Origin: Nitrospirota bacterium
Lineage (GTDB): Bacteria; Nitrospirota; Thermodesulfovibrionia; Thermodesulfovibrionales; JdFR-88
DNA: 53,536 nucleotides
Direction: 5' to 3'
Assembly (NCBI GenBank): GCA_021789555.1
Contig: JAJYJK010000013.1
Span: 1-53,536, forward strand
Positions within the stretch are counted from its first letter, which is position 1; every line of letters begins with the position of its first letter. Both the position numbers and the translations under genes were made by a program. This document shows positions 7,193-15,772 of this stretch, piece after piece. The notes beneath the pieces are model-generated. The model was not told the origin of the DNA. It did no database searches and was given only the letters and a program-made list of their open reading frames with translations.

Positions 7193-7993
7193 TTAGTTTT
7201 TTGTTTTTTGCGCCACGAATTCCTTCAGATGGGCAACGGCCTTATCGGCCTCTTCGCCGGCGGGCAGATAGGCCGCCAGCCGTTCGAGGTAGCGTCTTTT
7301 GCGAAAAAGCCGGAAAGTGGTCCTGAAATTGATGTCATAGACCCATGAAAGAAGCAGCAGCTTGTAGTCGTTCAGGTTCCGTATCCCGGCGAGCGAAATC
7401 AATCGGTTTTCAAAAATATTGCGGAGCACCCCCGGGGATATTATGCCTTCCCCTTCCGGCAAACCCTGCCCGGCGGCGGTCGACCTGTCTTTTTTTTCCT
7501 GTCCGAAATACTCGACGAACACCCTCCAGATGTCGAGCTTGTCGGCGTCGCGCACAAGCCTCAGAAGAAAGACCGACCTCTTGTCGAGCCTTGGGAGGGT
7601 CAATGCGCTATGGTATTTAACAGCGCGGATTATGAGCGACTGCTCCCTGCGGGACAGGCCCTCGAGGAATTTCAGTTTCAAATCCGTTTTCATCAGGAGC
7701 TCGGCCCCCAGCCGGCCGTGGTTTACCGAGGAGCCGTCATTGAATGTCTTGAACTTCGCGTACTGGGGGAACCTGCCTATGTCGTGCAGCAGGGCGGCCG
7801 TCCTTGCCAGCAGGGCGTCGTTCCGCCGGCCGATTGCCTCCCCGCGGGTTATGAGGCCGATGTCCCGGCAGACTTTCAGGGTATGGTCCCGTTTAAGGGC
7901 GATATTCTGCTGGTCGCCCGGCGTGTTCATCCGGTAGCTCTCGACATATCGCAGGAACCGCCTCTTCAGGCGTGTGAAATCCTTTTCGGTCAT
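7193..7993 (-). CDS. HD-domain phosphohydrolase
   Basis: 266 residues. The HD superfamily metal site is visible in order: His in RDHTLKVCRDIG (about 37), the HD pair in ALLHDIGRFPQY (about 70), and Asp in LVRDADKLDIWRVF (about 150). A His in YHSALTLPRL may add a ligand. The C-terminal ~80 residues are a helical extension rich in Arg and Leu. HD proteins hydrolyse phosphomonoesters or diesters of nucleotides, but the substrate cannot be told. The patatin gene upstream ends 6 nt from its start, so the two share a transcript. Confidence 0.85.
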   Translation of the reverse strand: MTEKDFTRLKRRFLRYVESYRMNTPGDQQNIALKRDHTLKVCRDIGLITRGEAIGRRNDALLARTAALLHDIGRFPQYAKFKTFNDGSSVNHGRLGAELLMKTDLKLKFLEGLSRREQSLIIRAVKYHSALTLPRLDKRSVFLLRLVRDADKLDIWRVFVEYFGQEKKDRSTAAGQGLPEGEGIISPGVLRNIFENRLISLAGIRNLNDYKLLLLSWVYDINFRTTFRLFRKRRYLERLAAYLPAGEEADKAVAHLKEFVAQKTKN

Positions 7994-7999
7994 GTTTGC

Positions 8000-8926
8000 C
8001 TATCTGCCGGGCAAAGAGGAGTAGGCGGGCGCTCTTCCGGCCTCTTTCAGCCGGTTTATCTTTTCCGTTATGGCGGGCATGGCCTCCGCGGCCGCCTTCT
8101 CGCCTTCCAGGATGGCGTCGTACCTCTTTGAGAAATCGGCCGAGCCTATGTCGCCCACGCGCGGCCTTATAAGGATATCGGCCTTTGAGGCCGCCGCTTT
8201 TTCCAGCTCGCTATACATGATGCCCACGGTCTTGAAGAGCACGTCCATTATCCCGTTTGGGCGGCTGGTGTCGAGGTCGGCGGATATATCGACGGCGATG
8301 ACCAGGTCTGCGCCATACCTCCTTGCCTCCTCGACGGGCAGGGGGCTTGCCACGCCGCCGTCCACGTACAGCCTGCCGCCTATGGAAGCGGGCTGGAACA
8401 CCCCCGGGATGGAGCAGCTTGCCCTTACCGCCTCTCCGGTGTTGCCCCTGCCGAAGATGACCTCCTTGCCGCTCTGGATGTCGGTGGCGACGGCGTAAAA
8501 GGGGATTTTCAGCCTTTCCATTGGGGTGTTTTTCACCGCGCGGTTTATGAAGTCCTGGAGTTTCCGCCCCTTCACGAACCCGCCGTTTGGTATTGTCAGG
8601 TCGACAAGGTCGTCTTTTTGAATGGAGATGGCAATCTTCTCAAGCTGGTAGGGGCTGTAGCCGTAGGCAAAGAGGCTGCCCACGAGACTGCCGGCGCTCG
8701 CGCCGAAGACCATGCTTATGGGGACGTGGTTTTCTTCGAGCACTTTCAGGACGCCTATGTGGGCAAATCCCCTCGCGGCCCCGGCCCCGAGGACGAGGGC
8801 TATCCTTAGCGGCCTCGGCTGGGGCGCGGGCATCGGAGGCGGCAGCGCCGCCTTCGGCGCGCATGAGACGGCCAGCAGCAGGCATAGAGAGATAAAAATG
8901 GGCCTCGTGGGGCCGCTGAAACGCAT
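8000..8926 (-). CDS. Patatin-like phospholipase lipoprotein (RssA/YlbK type)
   Basis: 308 residues. Residues 1-22 are a signal sequence ending in the lipobox AVSC, then a proline-rich linker (PPPMPAPQPRP). The patatin domain (about 40-240) shows the oxyanion loop GAGAARGFAHIG, the nucleophile motif GASAG near 81, and the partner aspartate in VDGGVASPLPVEEA near 190, so the Ser-Asp dyad is intact. Patatins cleave acyl chains from phospholipids; as a lipoprotein it should face the periplasm. It heads a two-gene unit with the HD protein. Substrate is unknown. Confidence 0.87.
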   Translation of the reverse strand: MRFSGPTRPIFISLCLLLAVSCAPKAALPPPMPAPQPRPLRIALVLGAGAARGFAHIGVLKVLEENHVPISMVFGASAGSLVGSLFAYGYSPYQLEKIAISIQKDDLVDLTIPNGGFVKGRKLQDFINRAVKNTPMERLKIPFYAVATDIQSGKEVIFGRGNTGEAVRASCSIPGVFQPASIGGRLYVDGGVASPLPVEEARRYGADLVIAVDISADLDTSRPNGIMDVLFKTVGIMYSELEKAAASKADILIRPRVGDIGSADFSKRYDAILEGEKAAAEAMPAITEKINRLKEAGRAPAYSSLPGR

Positions 8927-8950
8927 ATGCTAGTATAACCTAAACCACAT

Positions 8951-9060
8951 CCCCCTCTCCTAATCCTCTCCCCTTAGGGGAGAGGATTTCACAAAAGAAG
9001 TGAAGAGCTTATCCGTATGTAAAATCCCCTCCCTGAAAAGGGAGGGGATTAGGGGAGGGA
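8951..9060. repeat. Two CCCTCTCC/CCCTCCC palindromes before the patatin gene and after the DUF488 gene
   Basis: The first (8951-8990) has CCTCTCCCCT facing AGGGGAGAGG. The second (9023-9060) has AATCCCCTCCCT facing AGGGAGGGGATT and then another GGGGAGGGAG. The DUF488 stop lies at 9063, so the second copy abuts that gene's 3' end. Confidence 0.72.
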
Positions 9061-9062
9061 GT

Positions 9063-9632
9063 TTATTTTTTCTTCTTCTCTTTGGCGGGCTTGCCGGCCG
9101 GCATCTCTTTCTCCGGGTAGGTGATCTTCGTCCCCTCCGCCTTCAAAAACGCGGTAAGCTCGTGGCGCTGAAGCCCCTTTACGCCCACGATGTGCTCCAC
9201 CCGCCAGCCGCGCACGGTGAGGGCGTCGGCTATGAGCAGGCGGTGGCACCGCCAGGGGACCGCTTCCGCGCACATAAGGGCCGCCTTCCGCCGGGAGGCG
9301 ATCTCCAGCAGGGCGTCCATGTTCCGCTCGAACTCCTGCGTCTGCATGTAATCGGCGAACCCGCGGAAGGAGGCATTGTGCCAGCCGGTATTGGGCGAGT
9401 TTTTTTCCGGATGCCTGAGCCCTCCGAGTCCCTTCATGTGGAAATATTCTATCCCCGCCTTTTTCAGCTCCTCGGGAAAGCTGTCTATATTGAACTGGGG
9501 ATTGAATGAGCTCCTTGGCACCGTGCGCACGTCGCAGACGGCCTGCACGCCTTCTTTTTTGAGCATCCTGATCAAATCCTCGCTTGAACGCGTGGAATGG
9601 CCGATGGTGTAGACGGTCCTGTCTTCGTTCAC
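9063..9632 (-). CDS. DUF488 family protein
   Basis: About 189 residues from GTG 9632, chosen because GGAGGGGG lies 8 nt upstream and the family's N-terminal motif YTIGHSTRSSEDL follows at once. ATG 9659 is the alternative; the frame to 9848 is Pro/Gly-rich and unlikely coding. Further family motifs are VCDVRTVPRSSFNPQFN, GLGGLRHP, FADYM and the cysteine motif CAEAVPWRCHR. The C-terminus is a lysine-rich tail. DUF488 proteins are widespread and poorly characterised; the CxxxxxxxCHR cysteines suggest a metal or nucleic-acid site, but no function is assigned. The 303 bp between its start and 9936 show no gene I can support. Confidence 0.8.
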   Translation of the reverse strand: MNEDRTVYTIGHSTRSSEDLIRMLKKEGVQAVCDVRTVPRSSFNPQFNIDSFPEELKKAGIEYFHMKGLGGLRHPEKNSPNTGWHNASFRGFADYMQTQEFERNMDALLEIASRRKAALMCAEAVPWRCHRLLIADALTVRGWRVEHIVGVKGLQRHELTAFLKAEGTKITYPEKEMPAGKPAKEKKKK

Positions 9633-9935
9633 GCGGGCGTCCCCCTCCGGAGCGCCCATGCCGTATAGTCCAGCCTGGAGGGAGGGGCGGGTTTCAGGCT
9701 GCAAGAGACAAGTGTCATAACAAAAGTTTATCACTTTTTTGGGGCCTCCCGGAGATGTCATGCAGGCATCCCCCGGCCCCCCTTTGCAAATGCCTCTTCG
9801 AGGTCGCGCGGGCGGCCGAAGGGGCGCCTGGCCCCTTTTGCACGGCAAGACGGGAATAATATAGGAGAGTTGCTTTGAAACGCCTGGAACATTTACAATA
9901 AGCCGTTAAAAACTTAGGCGCCGGGTTTAAAAGAA

Positions 9936-10619
9936 TTGGGGATTGAAAACCGCAAGCAGCCCAGGATAATTTTGAGAAGGCAGGTTGTCCTGAACAAGGC
10001 CATAGGGGCAATGGGCCTTGACCTGAGCGAGGGCGGCATCTACATCCATACCGGCCGGCATTTCCCGGCAGGCAGCGTAATCGAGGTCTCCCTCCCGCTG
10101 GATGGCGGCGCCCTCGAGGTCGCCGCGCGCGTGCAGCACTCAAAGGCCGGCGTGGGGATGGGCCTTATGTTCACGAATATAACGCCCGCACAAAAGGCGG
10201 TCCTTTCGGCATTCATCAGGAAGCACATGAGCGAGGTCGGCAGCCAGACCAGGAAGAAGGTCCTTATACTGGGTGAAAACACCACGACCAGGCAGTTATA
10301 CCGGAGCAAGATCGTCCTGGAAGGTTTTACCGTCTTCGAGGCCGGAGACTGCGACGCCGCCACGGACGTGATTGCGAGGGAGCGGGTCGATCTCGTCCTC
10401 ATGGATTTAAACCAGCGCGGGGCAAACGGGTTTGAGGCCCTTTGTCAAATCAGGTCCGTAGCGGGGATGGCGTCCGTCCCGATCCTGGTCATCTCCAACG
10501 CATCGGCCTCGGGCGATGTGGAAAACGCCTTGAAGGCCGGGGCCACCGAGTTCATGCCACGGATGACCACGTCGCCGGTCAAGCTCAGCGAGCGGATAAA
10601 ACTCTACCTGAAGAACTGA
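9936..10619 (+). CDS. PilZ domain fused to an atypical response-regulator receiver
   Basis: 227 residues from TTG 9936; the ribosome binding site is weak. PilZ fills residues 1-100, with the c-di-GMP motif RKQPRIILRR near the start and DLSEGG near 30. A receiver fold follows (about 105-225) with a plausible phospho-Asp in LVLMDLNQRG. The acidic pair normally opening a receiver (as in VDDE) reads LILGENT, and the conserved Lys near the end is replaced (EFMPRMTTSP), so the phosphorylation pocket is degenerate. It may couple c-di-GMP binding to a fixed or unusual signal. It lies 100 bp before the HD-GYP regulator on the same strand. Confidence 0.82.
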   Translation: MGIENRKQPRIILRRQVVLNKAIGAMGLDLSEGGIYIHTGRHFPAGSVIEVSLPLDGGALEVAARVQHSKAGVGMGLMFTNITPAQKAVLSAFIRKHMSEVGSQTRKKVLILGENTTTRQLYRSKIVLEGFTVFEAGDCDAATDVIARERVDLVLMDLNQRGANGFEALCQIRSVAGMASVPILVISNASASGDVENALKAGATEFMPRMTTSPVKLSERIKLYLKN

Positions 10620-10720
10620 ATGCCCTTCCGCCCTTGACGCACGGTTTCCGGATTATTGAACTTTTTTGTTTATTTTTGTATACTTCTGATGTCTTTTTGG
10701 CTTGAACAGGAGGCTTGGAG

Positions 10721-11833
10721 ATGATCGAGCGGATGGGCCAGGTTGAAAAGATAGACAGTGCCGTCCTCATCGTAGACGATGAGCCTTTCGTCCTCGAAGC
10801 CCTCTGCTGCCTGCTGAAGGAAAACGGCTATCCTGTAATCCCGTGCGGCGACGCCAGGGGGGCGGCAAGGACGCTTGCCACGCTCAAGGTGGGCGCGGTG
10901 CTCGCCGATGTCAAGATGCCGGTGCTCTCGGGCATGGACCTCCTCGAGAAGATACGCAGGGAGTATCCGGAGATACCCGTCATACTCATGACCGCGCACG
11001 CCGACCTGACCACCGCGATAAACGCAGTCCAGAAGGGCGCCTTCGACTTCATAGTTAAACCCTATAAGTCCATACATGTGCTTCATTCCGTCGAGAGGGC
11101 GGTGAAATACAGCAGGCTCTCCCGCATGGAGAAGGACTACAAAAGGACGCTCGAGGAGACGGTGAACGAGAGGACGCGGGAGCTTGCCGATGCCTTTTCG
11201 ATGGTGAGGAGCCTCAATAACGAGATCGTCAAGCGCCTGACGGCCGTGGCCGAGTACAAGGACGCCGAAACGGGCGCCCACAATATGCGCATCGGGCTTT
11301 ATTCGAACAAGATCGCCCAGACCCTGGGCATGTCCGCGGATTTTACCGAGACCATATCCTTCGCCAGCCCGATGCACGACATCGGCAAGATAGGCATCCC
11401 GGACTACATACTGCTTAAGCGGGCGCGCCTTTTGAACGGGGAGTTCGAGATAATAAAGACCCACACCGTAATGGGCGAAAAGATACTGCGGGGCTCCCGC
11501 CACCCCCATTTGCAGATGGCGGCCTCAATCGCCCTCACCCACCACGAGAGATGGGACGGCACGGGATATCCCCGCGGCCTCGTGGGGCGGGATATCCCCA
11601 TCGAGGGCAGGATCGTGATGATCTGCGATCAATATGACGCACTGGTAAGCAGACGGCCTTACAAGCCCCCCCTGGCCCATGAGGAGGCGATGAGGATAAT
11701 CCTTGAGGGCGACGGGCGGACGATGCCCTCGCACTTCGACCCGCAGGTGATGTCGGCCTTCGAGCAGGCCGCCCCCGCATTCGAGCTCATACGCGGCTCG
11801 TTTGAGTCCGACACCCGCAAAGACCCTGAATAG
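10721..11833 (+). CDS. Response regulator with HD-GYP cyclic di-GMP phosphodiesterase domain
   Basis: 370 residues from ATG 10721, with AGGAGG at 10708-10713 (spacing 7). A canonical receiver (about 13-130) has LIVDDEP, phospho-Asp in [11 protein letters not shown], Thr in LMTAHAD and Lys in IVKPYKS. A coiled linker follows ([18 protein letters not shown]). The HD-GYP domain has [11 protein letters not shown], the HD pair in [25 protein letters not shown] with intact GYP, and [15 protein letters not shown]. It should degrade c-di-GMP when phosphorylated. It lacks a DNA-binding domain. The cyclase at 5349 and the PilZ protein just upstream are natural partners. Confidence 0.92.
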   Translation: MIERMGQVEKIDSAVLIVDDEPFVLEALCCLLKENGYPVIPCGDARGAARTLATLKVGAVLADVKMPVLSGMDLLEKIRREYPEIPVILMTAHADLTTAINAVQKGAFDFIVKPYKSIHVLHSVERAVKYSRLSRMEKDYKRTLEETVNERTRELADAFSMVRSLNNEIVKRLTAVAEYKDAETGAHNMRIGLYSNKIAQTLGMSADFTETISFASPMHDIGKIGIPDYILLKRARLLNGEFEIIKTHTVMGEKILRGSRHPHLQMAASIALTHHERWDGTGYPRGLVGRDIPIEGRIVMICDQYDALVSRRPYKPPLAHEEAMRIILEGDGRTMPSHFDPQVMSAFEQAAPAFELIRGSFESDTRKDPE

Positions 11834-11841
11834 CAACCATA

Positions 11842-11880
11842 CACCCTCTCCCAACCCTCTCCCTTTTTAGGGAGAGGGTT
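11842..11880. repeat. CCCTCTCC-type palindrome between HD-GYP and dedA genes
   Basis: ACACCCTCTCCCAACCCTCTCCCT faces AGGGAGAGGGTT; the left arm is partly duplicated, so two registers of hairpin are possible. It sits between convergent genes. Confidence 0.74.
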
Positions 11881-11932
11881 TTACTTAACAAATTCAGTAG
11901 CTTTAGTGAAATCCCCTCCCCCGCCCCTTTTA

Positions 11933-12571
11933 TTATTTTGCCCTTTTTGCCCGCGCGCGCAGAAACGCGATTGCCGAGGGGAGCACGGAGATCACTATGA
12001 TGGCCAGTATCACCAGGGTGAAATTCTTCCTCACCGCGGGGATGTTTCCAAAGAAGTAGCCCCCGAGCGTCAGGATCACGACCCATGCCAGGCTGCCCAC
12101 AATGTTATAGAGCGAAAACCGCCAATAGGTCATCTTGCCCACGCCCGCGAGAAAGGGGGCGAAGGTGCGTATTATGGGCATAAACCTTGACACCACGATC
12201 GTCAGGGGGCCCCATTTCTCATAGAACCTGTGTGTCTCTTCGAGGTGCCTCCTGTTTAAAAGCCGCACCCTGTTTGAATGGAACACCTTCGGGCCGACTA
12301 AATATCCGATCTGGTAATTGGCCATGTTGCCCGCCACGGCCGCCACGCTCAGGGAAAAAAGCAGGCTCCTGATGTCCAGCGCGCTTGTAGCGGCAAATGC
12401 GCCCGCGACAAACAAAAGGGAGTCGCCCGGCAGAAAGGGGGTCACCACCAGCCCGGTCTCGCAGAATATTATCAGGCAGAGCGCCAGGTAGGTCCACGGG
12501 CCGGCCGTCCGGATCATCGCGCCCAGGTGCACGTCCAGGTGGATAAAAAAATCGATGAATCGCCAGATCAT
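11933..12571 (-). CDS. DedA family membrane protein (VTT domain)
   Basis: 212 residues from the minus-strand ATG at 12571, matching usual DedA N-termini (MIWRFIDFFIHLDVHLGAM); the longer frame to 12616 would overlap the permease gene. About five to six hydrophobic segments. The hallmarks LIIFCETGLVVTPFLPGDSL (reentrant region) and VVSRFMPIIRTFAPFLAGVG with the conserved Arg residues are present. DedA proteins support membrane homeostasis and are linked to undecaprenyl-phosphate or phospholipid flipping. It is last in the run purC-ATPase-permease-dedA, starting four bases after the permease stop. The GAGGAG directly abutting ATG is too close for a normal Shine-Dalgarno, so translation may depend on coupling. 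Confidence 0.88.
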   Translation of the reverse strand: MIWRFIDFFIHLDVHLGAMIRTAGPWTYLALCLIIFCETGLVVTPFLPGDSLLFVAGAFAATSALDIRSLLFSLSVAAVAGNMANYQIGYLVGPKVFHSNRVRLLNRRHLEETHRFYEKWGPLTIVVSRFMPIIRTFAPFLAGVGKMTYWRFSLYNIVGSLAWVVILTLGGYFFGNIPAVRKNFTLVILAIIVISVLPSAIAFLRARAKRAK

Positions 12572-12575
12572 CTCC

Positions 12576-13345
12576 TCATTGTTTCCTTTCGAAGAAGCCC
12601 GAGGCCAGGACGACAAACAAGGCGGAGCTCAGTATGATGACGGCCAGGTCTGCGCCGAAACTGAAATCCGGGCCCATGGGGCCGGATTTCAGGGGAGACG
12701 TGAAGACGGTATTTTTAAGCGCGTCCACCCCGTAAGTGAGCGGATTTAGTTTGGATGCGACCCTCAGGGCCGCGGGCAGCAGTTTAACGGGGTACATCGC
12801 CCCGGAGAGGAAGAACATGGGCATTATGATGAAGTTCATTATCACGCTGAAACTCTCGTAGCTCTCGTAAAACGTGGCGATCACGATGCCGAAGCAGGAG
12901 ATGCAAAACGCCACGAGCAGGCTTATTATGATCGTAAGCAGCACCTGGAGGACGGAGAGTTTCACCCCGATTACGGGAAAGACCATGAGCACTATCGCCG
13001 CCTGGATGGTCGACACCACGGTGCCGCTGAGGGCTTTTCCTATCACTATGGAGGACCTGCGGACCGGCGCCACCAGGATTTCCTTCAGGAACCCGAACTC
13101 CTTGTCCCAGATTATCGAGATGGAGGAGAATATGGAGCTAAACAGTATGGTCATCCCCAGGATGCCGGGGAAGATGAACTGCGTGTACGGCATCCCGGCC
13201 CTGGGGCTTACAAGCCTGCTCATGCCCGCCCCGACGAGGAAAAGCCAGATAAGGGGCCTGGCGATGCTCGAGACAAGGCGGCTCCTTTCACGCAGGAATT
13301 TCTTCAGCTCCCGCATGACGATCACATATATGGCGTTTACGTCCG

Positions 13346-13349
<4 letters not shown>
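12576..13349 (-). CDS. ABC-2 type transporter permease (DrrB-like)
   Basis: 257 residues from a TTG at 13349 that overlaps the ATPase stop codon (TTGA); GGAGGAG is close upstream. The protein has six hydrophobic segments and the ABC-2 signature region around SGAMYPVKLLPAALRVASKLNPLTY, typical of permeases of daunorubicin, polysaccharide and lipid exporters. Residues WDKEFGFLKEILVAPVRRSS are the coupling-helix region that contacts the ATPase. With its ATPase it should form a dimeric exporter. Substrate is unknown; the neighbouring dedA suggests an envelope role, as inference only. Confidence 0.88.
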
Positions 13350-14325
<976 letters not shown>

Positions 14326-14326
<1 letters not shown>

Positions 14327-15201
14327 CAGGACGTGAGGATATTCAGTATTTCTTTGTACCTGGCGGTCGCCTTGGACAGGATATCTTCCGGGAGTCTCGG
14401 GGCCGGCGGCCTCATGTCCCAGCCCATGCCGACAAGCGCGTCCCTTATTAGCTGCTTGTCGAAACTGTCCTGGCCTGCGCCCTCGCGGTAGCCCTCCACG
14501 GACCAGAACCGGGAGGAGTCGGGCGTCAAAAGCTCGTCGATGAGCACCATCCTGCCGCCAAGCATGCCGAATTCCATTTTAGTGTCGGCTATGATGATGC
14601 CCTTCTTCAAGGCGATCTCCCGTGCCCTTTCATAAATTCTCAAGGAGAAATCCCTGAGCATCCCGGCCCTCTCGCTGCCGAGTATCGCCGCACAGCGATC
14701 GAAGGAGATGTTTTCGTCATGCCCCTCGGCGGCCTTGGTGCTCGGGGTAAAGATGGGTTCGGGCAATCTCGAGGACTCCCTGAGCCCGGGGGGCAGTTTT
14801 ATGCCGCAGACGGAGCCCGTCTGCGTGTAGGATTTCCAGCCGCTGCCGGAGAGATAGCCCCGCACTATGCATTCGACCGGCAGGACGTCCGCCTTTTTTG
14901 CCAGGATGCTCCTGCCCGCAAGCAGCCCCGCATGGGAATCAAACGGCGGGGGGAAATCGGAGACCTCCGGCGATATGACGTGGTTTTCGATTATATCTTC
15001 CATCTGCCGGAACCAGAAGAGCGATATGCGGGTGAGTATCTTGCCCTTTTCAGGGATCGCGTCGGGCAGTATCACGTCAAAAGCGCTTACTCTGTCCGTG
15101 GCGACGATGAGGAGCTTGTCGCCAAGGTCGTAAACATCCCGGACCTTGCCGCGCCTCGGCTCCGGCCAACCCGGTATATTTGTTTTCTCCACCGCGATCA
15201 T
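14326..15201 (-). CDS. purC: Phosphoribosylaminoimidazole-succinocarboxamide synthase (SAICAR synthetase)
   Basis: 291 residues, in the range of the longer bacterial/fungal-type PurC. Signatures are GKVRDVYDLGDKLLIVATDR, ECIVRGYLSGSGWK and IIADTKMEFG, which includes the Mg/ATP-binding acidic residues. It joins CAIR and aspartate with ATP in purine synthesis. It heads a minus-strand run with an ABC exporter and dedA, functionally unrelated, so the linkage is probably only transcriptional. purQ lies 2.5 kb away in the same orientation. Confidence 0.95.
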
Positions 15202-15281
15202 GGCTTAAGACTTTCATGATAACCGATATGGCCGGAGTAATCAATTTTTTATTATTCCCGCCCGCCCGCCCTTTTAAGGTA

Positions 15282-15301
15282 GGGGGCTGCGCGCAGCCCC
15301 C
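15282..15301. repeat. Perfect 20-bp palindrome between divergent purC and HU promoters
   Basis: GGGGGCTGCGCGCAGCCCCC is self-complementary over all 20 bases. Outer flanks are also roughly inverted (GCCCGCCCTTTT on the left, AAAAAAGGCGGGGGCGGC on the right), making an imperfect palindrome of about 70 bp at 15258-15331. It lies upstream of both divergent genes, so an operator or small mobile palindrome is likelier than a terminator. Confidence 0.7.
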
Positions 15302-15364
15302 GAATAAAAAAGGCGGGGGCGGCAATCCGGCGTCTTTAATCTGTTTATTTTTTTATCAATCCTT

Positions 15365-15408
15365 TATACTATCTCCAGTCTTTTTTACAAAAAAATTTTA
15401 TAAGGAGG
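15365..15408 (+). promoter_or_regulatory. Likely -10 box and Shine-Dalgarno of the HU gene
   Basis: TATACT at 15365-15370 sits in an AT-rich stretch; no good -35 is seen at the expected distance. AAGGAGG at 15402-15408 is a near-perfect ribosome binding site ten bases before ATG 15419, consistent with strong translation of an abundant nucleoid protein. Confidence 0.45.
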
Positions 15409-15418
15409 CGGATCTTTT

Positions 15419-15703
15419 ATGGCAAAGGCGATGACCAAGTCTCAGATCGCGGAACATCTGGCAAAGAAGGCGGAGATCAAGAAGGTGCAGGCGGCAAATA
15501 TCCTCGATGAGATTGCGGCCCTTGCATACAAGGAGGCCAAGAATTCCTTCACCCTGCCCGGCATCGGCAAGATTGTCCTGGTGAAGCGCAAGGCCCGCAC
15601 GGGAAGAAACCCCCGGACCGGCGAGGCGATCAAGATACCGGCCAAGAAGGTCGTGAAATTCAGGGTCGCGAAAGCCGCAAAGGACGCAATCCTCGGCAAG
15701 TAG
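15419..15703 (+). CDS. HU-family nucleoid DNA-binding protein
   Basis: 94 residues, standard for HU/IHF. The N-terminal dimerisation helices (MTKSQIAEHLAKKAEIKKV) and central strand with TLPGIGKIVLVKRKARTGRN are present, followed by the DNA-inserting arm RNPRTGEAIKIPAKKVVKF with its conserved proline. Very lysine-rich. It bends and compacts DNA as a dimer. Monocistronic. Confidence 0.93.
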   Translation: MAKAMTKSQIAEHLAKKAEIKKVQAANILDEIAALAYKEAKNSFTLPGIGKIVLVKRKARTGRNPRTGEAIKIPAKKVVKFRVAKAAKDAILGK

Positions 15704-15772
15704 CGTTTTTGTTTTCCGGCGGCGACAGCGGACAGGCGGGCAAGGGGCAAGAGGGGCAGGACAGAAGGCCTG

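Noticed and set aside
9633-9848. N-terminal extension of the DUF488 protein
   Set aside because: The extra 72 residues are Pro/Gly/Cys-rich and unlike the family, which starts at the YTIGHST motif.
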